Source: Candidatus Aminicenantota bacterium (lineage in GTDB: Bacteria; Acidobacteriota; Aminicenantia; JAMOAD01). From it: a stretch of DNA of 33,022 bases. This document shows, in pieces, positions 9,424 through 16,888 of the stretch. Location of the stretch: positions 1 to 33,022 of the forward strand of contig JALVQI010000141.1 in the NCBI GenBank assembly GCA_027031485.1. Reading direction: 5' to 3'. Each line of letters begins with the position of its first letter. The stretch's first letter is position 1. Under the pieces are notes generated by a model that was not told the DNA's origin, did no database searches, and saw only the letters and a program-made list of their open reading frames with translations. The position numbers and the translations under genes are program-made.

Positions 9424-9496
9424 GCCCAACGACCAAGCTCACCTGCACCCTCGCAGGCGTAGCCGAGAAGGCGTCAGGTGCAGCAGATTGTTATGT
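9424..9496 (-). repeat. attC-like integron recombination site (site 2)
   Basis: Minus strand ACATAAC...GTTGGGC. The arms GCTGCACCTGACGCC / GGGTGCAGGTGAGC pair with unpaired extra bases (G and A in the 5' arm), as in bona fide attC. The stop TAA of the MTase gene lies inside CATAAC. Confidence 0.75.
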
Positions 9497-10396
9497 GGAA
9501 AATTGTAAATATTTTTTTATCTCTTTCGTATTAGTTGGATTAGAAATATTTGGTACTGATAAATTATTATTAAATATAATAATTTCTTTGCCCATTGAAG
9601 CGCCACCTGCAAAATAATTTAGTGAATAAATATTTTTCTTAAAATTATTATATAAATTTTTTATTAGTGAAACATTATCATATGATATGATCCAATATTG
9701 ATTTTTTAATTTTTTTAATAGAGTAGCAATACTCTTATGGTCTTCATAATTATAGAAGTTTAAATATAGGTTTTTGCCTTTCTCATAATATGGAGGATCT
9801 AAATAAAATAGTGTCTTTCGCGGAAGGTCTTTATATAGTCTTCTAATTATTATTAAAGCATCTTCATTGTATAAGTGAATTCTATTTTTGTAATTTGCTA
9901 TCAATTGTATTCTATTTATCAATTCTTTCTTATTGAATCTTGCGTCCATTTTCCATTTACCATTTTGGTTTTTACCACCTATTAATCCAGCGTTTAATAT
10001 ACCTGACCTATTTGTACGATTAAGATAGAAAGTAGAAAATCCAACTTCTAATATTGAATATTCATATGATTTTAAATATATATTCTTTTGTTTTCGCCAT
10101 TCATCTACACTTATATCTGTGTCAAAAACTTTTTTACATAATTCCTCAGTAAAATTCAACACAGAATACCAAAAACAGTAAATATTAAAATCTAAATCGT
10201 TAATATGAATATCAGAAACATATTCGTTTATAAGTAAATCCAATGCAATTGATGCGCCACCTGCATATGGTTCAACATAATTTCCATCAATCAAGAGGTT
10301 CTCTTGTAAAATAAGTTTAATAAAATTTGATAATTTACCTTTTCCACCAGGATATCTCAATGGAGAATAATATCTCATATTTACATTAAATCCCAA
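9491..10396 (-). CDS. D12-class (Dam-type) adenine-specific DNA methyltransferase; likely start 10378 (MRYYSPLRYPGGKGKL)
   Basis: 'SPLRYPGGKGKL', 'YVEPYAGGASIALDLL', 'NRTNRSGIL..GLIGGKNQNGKWKMDARFNK' and 'FYLDPPYYEKG' (motif IV DPPY). Confidence 0.93.
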   Translation of the reverse strand: MGFNVNMRYYSPLRYPGGKGKLSNFIKLILQENLLIDGNYVEPYAGGASIALDLLINEYVSDIHINDLDFNIYCFWYSVLNFTEELCKKVFDTDISVDEWRKQKNIYLKSYEYSILEVGFSTFYLNRTNRSGILNAGLIGGKNQNGKWKMDARFNKKELINRIQLIANYKNRIHLYNEDALIIIRRLYKDLPRKTLFYLDPPYYEKGKNLYLNFYNYEDHKSIATLLKKLKNQYWIISYDNVSLIKNLYNNFKKNIYSLNYFAGGASMGKEIIIFNNNLSVPNISNPTNTKEIKKYLQFST

Positions 10397-11733
10397 ATTT
10401 TTTGAATGAAAGGTTCAATATTATCCCAGGTAATTTTTAAATCATTTTCCATAGGATTATAATTTTTATTATGAACATAAGCATTAAAGGTATTAATTGA
10501 AAATATGGAATTGGGACTTGCGACCATTGTGTTAATAGGTTTTAATTGATGCTTCGTTAAGTGACCGTTTTTTCCCAAGTATTCTGAAACTGCTTGGACC
10601 TTTTTAATCAATTTTGCATTGATATTAACATTTATATTTTTATTTTCTATAAATGAATCCAAACTTAATTCAATAAAAACTCTAAATGTAATCGCGGCAG
10701 CATTAATGTATTCTCTTAAATCAAGATCTTTTAATTCTCTATAAATTTTATTTATACGAATTTGATTAATATGTATGATACAACTCTTTGGAATAATCGT
10801 ATTTCTGGTTGTTGATAAATGCTTACTTTTTTTCTTCTCTTTTTCTTCAGGCTTTATAGTGGTAGGGGGCGAAGAAGTTATTATTTCCCATTTCGACGTT
10901 TTCTTCGTTTTATCAGGTAACTCTGAATCTTTAAACGTTTCAATATAATTTGCTCTATCATCTTTGTAATAAATATTTTTTACAGTAAAATCATCTTTTA
11001 GTAAATCTTTTATTATTTTGGTAAGAGGTTTAATAATCTCTTTAGGTGGTAAATGGGAAATAATCCTACCATCTTTTATTTCAATTCCAATAACTTCTCT
11101 TATATCTGGATCAGTAATAAGACGTTGAAGACTAGATATTGGAACCTGTCCTAATTTTTGTCTTATATCATCATTAAAAAATTCACTCTTATTAAGAAAA
11201 TCTATGATTTGTAAGGAATATTTTGATTTGCCTTCAAATCTTTCTTCAAATCGAGCTTTTTGCTGTGCATCCCAACTTACTATGCCAATACCTTCATTTT
11301 CACCAGTATGTTTTAATTTTATCCATCTTAAAGCATCTTTTTCATCACTAAAAATAACACAATTTAATTTCGTTATAGGATTAGATTTAAACTGTCCTGA
11401 CAATTTTCGAAATTTGTTTAAAATACTTTTTTTGCTTTCAGGAATTAAATCCGGGTTATTAAGTAATTTTAGAACAGTCACTCTTCTGTTCCCTTCTAAA
11501 ACATTGTATTTTCCATCGTTTTTAGGATGATGTGTCACAATAATTAAATCAGAAGGGTTAACACCATTATCAATAATATCTTGAGCTAATTTTACAAGTT
11601 TTTCTTTTTGATTATCTATCATTAAAGATATAGCTTCTCTTTGAGTTCCTACCATTTCAAAACGCGGATTTTCAGTATTTACCATTAATAGAGTAACATC
11701 TAATAGACGAATTTCATATTTCATATCAACCAC
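10381..11733 (-). CDS. ParB/Srx N-terminal-domain protein
   Basis: 'NVLEGNRRVTVLKLLNNPDL' is ParB/Srx-like. The stop lies 2 nt before the MTase ATG at 10378, so the pair is bicistronic. Confidence 0.75.
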   Translation of the reverse strand: MVDMKYEIRLLDVTLLMVNTENPRFEMVGTQREAISLMIDNQKEKLVKLAQDIIDNGVNPSDLIIVTHHPKNDGKYNVLEGNRRVTVLKLLNNPDLIPESKKSILNKFRKLSGQFKSNPITKLNCVIFSDEKDALRWIKLKHTGENEGIGIVSWDAQQKARFEERFEGKSKYSLQIIDFLNKSEFFNDDIRQKLGQVPISSLQRLITDPDIREVIGIEIKDGRIISHLPPKEIIKPLTKIIKDLLKDDFTVKNIYYKDDRANYIETFKDSELPDKTKKTSKWEIITSSPPTTIKPEEKEKKKSKHLSTTRNTIIPKSCIIHINQIRINKIYRELKDLDLREYINAAAITFRVFIELSLDSFIENKNINVNINAKLIKKVQAVSEYLGKNGHLTKHQLKPINTMVASPNSIFSINTFNAYVHNKNYNPMENDLKITWDNIEPFIQKIWDLM

Positions 11734-11910
11734 CTTTATTATACCACATAATATAAGATCAAGTGTAATAATGAAAAAAGCAAAGGTTGCTCTCCGGGAC
11801 TACCTAATCTATGTTGCACATTAATTTTTAATTATTTGTTATTAATTGTTTTACTCATAATTTCTCCTTATTTTGTTTTCTTGTATATGTTGCTATTTTG
11901 GCAACAAATA

Positions 11911-12180
11911 CTAAAAATCAACGGGACCAAATCCACTTTTTAAATCTTTCTCATGTACTATTTTTACCTTTTTCAAATGTTCCTTTAAAGAATGAACAAT
12001 TTTCTTAGGTAACATAGTAGTACTCTCTTTTTCTCCCATTTCAATAGAATGCTTTTTGTTATGAAAAAATATAAATCTTTTACCCCAATTAATGTAAGAT
12101 CCTTCAGTCTTTAAACTATAATGTTTAACTCGAATAACTTATCTTATTCGGTCTAAAAGTTTTGGTGTATTCTCTCTCAT
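11911..12180 (-). pseudogene. Decayed integron integrase (IntI-type tyrosine recombinase)
   Basis: Translation MRENTPKLLDRIR*VIRVKHYSLKTEGSYINWGKRFIFFHNKKHSIEMGEKESTTMLPKKIVHSLKEHLKKVKIVHEKDLKSGFGPVDF*. This is the IntI N-terminal SAM-like domain fused directly to the IntI middle region (LP..L..LKEHL..VK..HE.DL..GFG), with one internal stop and the rest deleted. Confidence 0.75.
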
Positions 12181-12249
12181 ATCATCAAAAATCTTTTGCT
12201 ATTAATTAACCTCTGAAACCAAGACACAATAAATTTTTTACGAAATATC

Positions 12250-12382
12250 ACCTCCTTACAATGAATTTTCCATCAGACATGCTACCGCCCTTTGTTTAAA
12301 ACAGCAAAAAATCAGAATATTTTTAATCATTAACCTTACTTTGCAGCAAATTAAAACCCTTAATCAAGGTTTTTTTGCTGTT
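12250..12382 (-). ncRNA. Putative structured leader RNA with two alternative pairings
   Basis: AACAGCAAAAAA (complement of 12371-12382) pairs perfectly with TTTTTTGCTGTT (complement of 12299-12310), or alternatively CAGCAAA pairs with the nearby TTTGCTG (complement of 12344-12350). The leader is followed by GGCGGTAGCAT and an AAGGAGGTG SD. Confidence 0.4.
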
Positions 12383-12388
12383 ATTATA

Positions 12389-12417
12389 AATATAAAATAG
12401 GAAAAAGAGATTGTCAA
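12389..12417 (-). promoter_or_regulatory. Promoter TTGACA-17-TATATT
   Basis: Minus strand TTGACA ATCTCTTTTTCCTATTT TATATT. Confidence 0.65.
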
Positions 12418-12640
12418 GTGATTTTGATTTTCCCAGCCCCATCTTTTTAAATTAGTAAAACATTATAAATTCTTTTTTATCACTTTAAATAATTCAAATA
12501 TTACCTTTCTTTTTGAAGTTACAATTTAAAAATGACACATATTGTTAAAATAAATTATGTCACATAATACTATATAAGAGAGAAAGAAAGAAATAAGTTT
12601 TATCTTAAAGTTTATATCAGCTGAAATAAAAGTAAATGGC

Positions 12641-13297
12641 TTAGAGTTCAACAACAGTTATTTCCTTCTCCTTTATCTCTTTGAAAAATTTTTTAATGCA
12701 GCTCAGATACTTTTCCGAGTTTATGGATTTTCCTTTGAAAAACAGATTCAGAATCTCATAAGCATAGCAATAAAAAGCCTCAGAAAGATCTTCAACTTCC
12801 ACACTATCCTCATAAAGATAAATCAAAATCATATCCTTATCCGTGTTTAAAATATCCAGATCATACTTGCCATTATAAACGGGACCTTCAGGGTAAAATC
12901 TAAAACCTCTTAAATCTCCGAACCAGATTTTAACGGGAGCCTTTTCAATATCTTTGAGAAGATGAAGAAAACTGTTTAACCTCCTGAGGGTTTTTTTCAA
13001 AAATTCCATAAGAACCGTTAAATCCTTGAACAAAAACTCCTTCTTTAATATTCCGCTACCTCTCCAATTAATAATATCAAGAGCCTTATCGGAAATCTCC
13101 TTAGAGCCAAAACTCATCAAAAGCTCATAAACCTTTAAAAACACATCAGAGTCAAGATCTTTCCGCTCTTTTGAAATATTTCTAAACTCTTTCAGGGCTT
13201 CTAACTTCTCATCATCCGAGAGCTTTTTTGCCAACTCCAAACCTTTTAAAAAAGAACCTTCACTTAAAATTTTATTTATCTCATTTAATTTTATCAT
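12641..13297 (-). CDS. Hypothetical protein (218 aa)
   Basis: Long ORF with TATAAT and an RBS-like sequence upstream; no family recognised. Confidence 0.65.
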   Translation of the reverse strand: MIKLNEINKILSEGSFLKGLELAKKLSDDEKLEALKEFRNISKERKDLDSDVFLKVYELLMSFGSKEISDKALDIINWRGSGILKKEFLFKDLTVLMEFLKKTLRRLNSFLHLLKDIEKAPVKIWFGDLRGFRFYPEGPVYNGKYDLDILNTDKDMILIYLYEDSVEVEDLSEAFYCYAYEILNLFFKGKSINSEKYLSCIKKFFKEIKEKEITVVEL

Positions 13298-13329
13298 CTG
13301 CCCTTTTTTATATTATACCATACGACCCT

Positions 13330-13390
13330 CTCAAAATATCACAAAACCTGTATCAAATAGTGATAGAGGTTAGAGTTTTTTTGAAAAAAA
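13330..13390. repeat. Dispersed ~60 bp dyad element, copy 1
   Basis: ctcaaaatatcacaaaacctgtatcaaatagtgatagaggttagagtttttttgaaaaaaa; shared with copies 2 and 3. Confidence 0.9.
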
Positions 13391-13497
13391 TAGTGTGAAT
13401 TTTAAAAAAATCAGCTATTATTGCACTGAGCATTCGAAGAAAAAATGTTCATAATTTTAAAAACAGAGTAATAAGATTAAAATTTGTTTGACTGTTG

Positions 13498-13548
13498 TTT
13501 GACAGATAAAGTAAAATTTGTCAAGTAAAATGCGGAAAATACTTGACA
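13498..13548. promoter_or_regulatory. Upstream AbiE operator half-sites
   Basis: TTTGACA (13498-13504), TGTCAAGTA (13519-13527) and TACTTGACA (13540-13548). Confidence 0.65.
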
Positions 13549-13601
13549 ATATTTCTTATTAAACAGAAAATTGCCACTCTTGATATGAATGGGATGATTA
13601 A

Positions 13602-13631
13602 TGTCAAGTATTTTGAGCAAAATACTTGACA
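13602..13631. promoter_or_regulatory. Perfect inverted-repeat operator of the AbiE operon
   Basis: TGTCAAGTATTTT-GAGC-AAAATACTTGACA: 13-bp perfect arms. The right arm contains the -35 TTGACA. Confidence 0.85.
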
Positions 13632-13654
13632 ATATGCAAAAAAAAGATTATATT
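13626..13654 (+). promoter_or_regulatory. Promoter TTGACA-17-TATATT of the AbiE operon
   Basis: -35 at 13626-13631, -10 at 13649-13654, ATG at 13661. Confidence 0.75.
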
Positions 13655-13660
13655 TTCAGT

Positions 13661-14386
13661 ATGAATGTTGCAAAGAGAATAGAAGAAAAAATTAATAAAA
13701 TTGAAGAAGGTGATATTTTTACATATAAGGATCTTTTAATAAAAAAAGAAGAATATTTTGCTGCTTCAAAAACAATTGAAAGATTAATAAAAAAAGAAAT
13801 AATCAAGCGTATTTCAACAGGTACTTTCTACAAACCAAAGAAAACTATCTTTGGAGAATTAAGACCAAATGAAGAAAAAATAATTACTCCTTATTTATTT
13901 AAAGATGGTAAAAGAATCGCCTATATAACAGGTTTGTTGCTGTACAATAAAATGGGATTGACAACCCAAGTACCCCGAGTTATAAGTATTGCAAGTCGCG
14001 AAAAAAGGATTTATATATCAAGAGGAAACATAAAAGCAAATGCCGTAAAAAGTTATGTGGAAGTTACGGAGGAAAATTTCCAATATCTCCAGATATTGGA
14101 TGCAATAAAAGATTTTAAAAAAATCCCGGATTTGGATTTAAAAAACGGAATAAAAATATTATCTAATATCTTAAAAAAATTATCGAAAGAAAATATTGAA
14201 AAACTTGTAAATTATAGTTTAAGTTATCCCCCGAGGGTAAGGGCGCTACTTGGTGCTATATTAGAAGAGATTGGCAGAAAAGAAAATCTTGAAAAATTAC
14301 AAAATAGCCTGAATCCCTTTTCAGTTTATAAATTGGGGATAACAAAAGAAATATTACCTACCGCTGAAAATTGGAAAATAAAATGA
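13661..14386 (+). CDS. AbiEi-like (DUF6088-type) antitoxin of a type IV TA system
   Basis: MNVAKRIEEKINKIEEGDIFTYKDLLIKKEEYFAASKTIERLIKKEIIKRISTGTFYKPKKTIFGEL: wHTH antitoxin pattern. The 13601 start in the ORF track lies inside the operator. Confidence 0.85.
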   Translation: MNVAKRIEEKINKIEEGDIFTYKDLLIKKEEYFAASKTIERLIKKEIIKRISTGTFYKPKKTIFGELRPNEEKIITPYLFKDGKRIAYITGLLLYNKMGLTTQVPRVISIASREKRIYISRGNIKANAVKSYVEVTEENFQYLQILDAIKDFKKIPDLDLKNGIKILSNILKKLSKENIEKLVNYSLSYPPRVRALLGAILEEIGRKENLEKLQNSLNPFSVYKLGITKEILPTAENWKIK

Positions 14387-15366
14387 ATTTACATAAAAAC
14401 AAGGAAATTTTTAAGGAAGCGATAATTGCAACATCGCAATTAAAAGGCATTGCTGAAATATATATTGAGAAAGATTATTGGTTAACACTAATACTGAAGA
14501 CCGTATTTGAAAGTGAGATTGGTAAAGAGGTTGTTTTTAAAGGTGGAACAGCATTATCAAAATGTAATAGTTTGATAAAAAGATTTTCGGAAGATATTGA
14601 TCTTGTTGTATTGAGAAATCCGAAAGAAACGGGAAATCAACTGAAAAAGAAACTTAAAATAATCTCAAAGTTTGTGGAAAAAATTGTTCCGGAAATTGAG
14701 GTTGAAGGAATAACAAACAAAAAGGGGATGATTAGAAAAACTGTTCATATTTATCCGAAAATATTCAAAGGATTATTCGGACAAATTAAAGATAATTTAA
14801 TTATAGAAGCAACTTGGCTCGGAAGTTTTGAGCCCTTTGAAAAAAGAAAAATTAATTCTATGATTTATGAGATGATGATTGAAACAAATCAGCATAAAAT
14901 TGCTGATGAATACGGACTAAATCCTTTTGAAGTAAATATTTTAAGCCCGAAACGGACAATCTGCGAGAAGATAATAAGTTTAGTCAGATTCTCGTACACA
15001 GAAAACCCAATAGAAGATCTTAATAATAAAATCAGACATATTTATGATATAAATCAAATGTTAAAAGATGAAAACATTAAAATTTTTTTTGAATCGGAAA
15101 AATTTGATAATCTGTTTATAAGAGTAGCAAATGATGATATGTTAAGTTTTAAAAGTAACAATGAATGGTTAAAAAATCATCCCAGCCAAGCTATAATTTT
15201 TAAAGAAAGTAATAGTGTTTGGAATAAAATAAAGACAACTTATTTTTCCACTTTTAGCAAACTGGTTTACGGAGAATTACCAAGCGAGATTGAGATTTTG
15301 GAAACACTGAAAAAAATATCAAAAAGACTATCAAAATTAGATTGGAAAATAAATTACAAAAAATAA
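14371..15366 (+). CDS. AbiEii-like nucleotidyltransferase toxin
   Basis: 'YIEKDYWLTLILKTVF...VVFKGGTALSKCNSLIKRFSEDIDLVV' (GG-T-LSK, ED-IDL nucleotidyltransferase motifs). It overlaps the antitoxin gene. Confidence 0.92.
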   Translation: MENKMNLHKNKEIFKEAIIATSQLKGIAEIYIEKDYWLTLILKTVFESEIGKEVVFKGGTALSKCNSLIKRFSEDIDLVVLRNPKETGNQLKKKLKIISKFVEKIVPEIEVEGITNKKGMIRKTVHIYPKIFKGLFGQIKDNLIIEATWLGSFEPFEKRKINSMIYEMMIETNQHKIADEYGLNPFEVNILSPKRTICEKIISLVRFSYTENPIEDLNNKIRHIYDINQMLKDENIKIFFESEKFDNLFIRVANDDMLSFKSNNEWLKNHPSQAIIFKESNSVWNKIKTTYFSTFSKLVYGELPSEIEILETLKKISKRLSKLDWKINYKK

Positions 15367-15480
15367 ACAACCTCCTATCCCAAACTAACTATATAAGAAA
15401 TGTCGCAAAATCTACAAGTAATTTTTTCACTCTTTCAGGCTTTATTCTTCCTTTACCCCAATATCATTAGGGCAAGATTA

Positions 15481-15885
15481 TCAGGATGAATACTTATATG
15501 CAATATCCAAAATATCGGTTACAATTTCATTAAGATGTTCAATTTCAGGGTTGAATTTAAAAAGATAATCAACTTCAGGATAATCCCAATCATTAATATT
15601 ATCAACAATTATGAGGAATGAATCACACCTGACTTTTTCATCATCACTTAAATTACTATCTTCGGTGTTACCAGCTTTGACAAAAGATAGAAACTGTTCC
15701 CATACCTTATGGTCAAGGACATTTCTGTCAACTATGGTTGCAAAGTTTGGCACTGCTATGATGTCCTGCCCTTCTCCCTCAAAAACTTCAACATTGTTTT
15801 TTTCAGCCCATTTTTTAATACTCTTTTTAAGGTTTTCATTCTTAGCAAAATAGGCAATTGTAGAGCTGAATTTAAAGCCTTTCAT
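15481..15885 (-). CDS. Hypothetical protein (134 aa)
   Basis: RBS GGAGGG upstream of the ATG; no family recognised. Antisense ORFs 15611-15853 and 15709-15975 are judged spurious. Confidence 0.6.
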   Translation of the reverse strand: MKGFKFSSTIAYFAKNENLKKSIKKWAEKNNVEVFEGEGQDIIAVPNFATIVDRNVLDHKVWEQFLSFVKAGNTEDSNLSDDEKVRCDSFLIIVDNINDWDYPEVDYLFKFNPEIEHLNEIVTDILDIAYKYSS

Positions 15886-15900
15886 TATCCCTCCTATCTT

Positions 15901-15933
15901 TTATTTTTTAATTTCACTAATTATCTTATCCAT
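15901..15933 (-). CDS. Possible 10-aa leader peptide MDKIISEIKK
   Basis: GAGGAG SD then ATG...TAA, between repeat copy 2 and the 134-aa gene. Confidence 0.3.
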   Translation of the reverse strand: MDKIISEIKK

Positions 15934-15958
15934 TTAATCTCCTCAGCTTTTTTATATT

Positions 15959-16017
15959 CTCAAGATATCACATAACCTGTATCAAATAATGATAGAGGTT
16001 TGAGTTTTTTTAAAAAA
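15959..16017. repeat. Dispersed ~60 bp dyad element, copy 2
   Basis: ctcaagatatcacataacctgtatcaaataatgatagaggtttgagttttttttaaaaaatc. Confidence 0.9.
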
Positions 16018-16097
16018 TCACAGAGAATAAAGCGGGTGTTTTTTTAGTTTCAATAAATATTGCCAATATTTTTCGCTCATAAAAGATTAAAAATTAT

Positions 16098-16126
16098 TTG
16101 ACAGGGGATTTTTTTTGTTTTAGTAT
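16098..16126 (+). promoter_or_regulatory. Promoter TTGACA-17-TAGTAT
   Basis: TTGACA GGGGATTTTTTTTGTTT TAGTAT, upstream of 16187. Confidence 0.55.
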
Positions 16127-16186
16127 TTATTATCAACAGTAAAAGATGATTAAGGGTTTGGAATAATTAAATAAAAGGAGGATAAA

Positions 16187-16885
16187 ATGAAAAATAAGAA
16201 AAAGGAAATCGTTGAAACTAAAATTCATGAGTATTTATTTGAACTTGTTAAAGAAACATCAAAAGAATTATTGAAAATCTATTTTGATAATCCAGAAAGA
16301 AAAACTCTTTTAAAGTTTCCTAAATACAATAACGGAGAAAAAAGAGTTAGTGAACAAGAATTGAGATTTGCATTGGTTACAATACATCAATTTTTATCTT
16401 CCAATATATACTATTCCATAGAAACTCCTACTAAAGAAACATATGCTTTTAGCAAAGGATCAGACGGACGAAGTGCAGCTTCAGATTTAAGTTTTTACAA
16501 TAAAGAAAAAAAGATTATGAACATTGAGTTAAAGGCTCATAGTCCGAGAGGTTTTGAAATAGACAAAGATATTGAAAAACTTACAAAAGAAAATTGTAAT
16601 GGGGCTTGGATTCATTTATTTAAAAACGAAAATCGTAAGACAGTAAAAAATTTATTTGAAAATTTTAATAAATCATTTAAAGAAAATCCAAAATCTAAGA
16701 AACCCATTTCTTTTCATATTTTAATTTTAAAAACAAAAACATTGCTTTCAAGAATAGGAAAAGAAAATGAAACAGATTATAGTAAACCTAATGAAATTTT
16801 TAGTATAGATTATAATGATTGGCAAGAATACAGAAATAGACCAGGAGAATACAAAAAAGGAGATTGGAAAATAACAATTTTTTAA
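16187..16885 (+). CDS. Hypothetical protein, possible PD-(D/E)XK fold
   Basis: 232 aa; RBS GGAGG; 'EQELRFALVTIHQFL...SAASDLSFYNKEKKIMNIELKAHSP' fits an E/D/ExK arrangement. Confidence 0.6.
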   Translation: MKNKKKEIVETKIHEYLFELVKETSKELLKIYFDNPERKTLLKFPKYNNGEKRVSEQELRFALVTIHQFLSSNIYYSIETPTKETYAFSKGSDGRSAASDLSFYNKEKKIMNIELKAHSPRGFEIDKDIEKLTKENCNGAWIHLFKNENRKTVKNLFENFNKSFKENPKSKKPISFHILILKTKTLLSRIGKENETDYSKPNEIFSIDYNDWQEYRNRPGEYKKGDWKITIF

Positions 16886-16888
16886 CTA

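Noticed and set aside
15611-15975. Plus-strand ORFs of 80 and 88 aa
   Set aside because: Antisense to the 134-aa gene with a good SD, and mutually overlapping; spurious.
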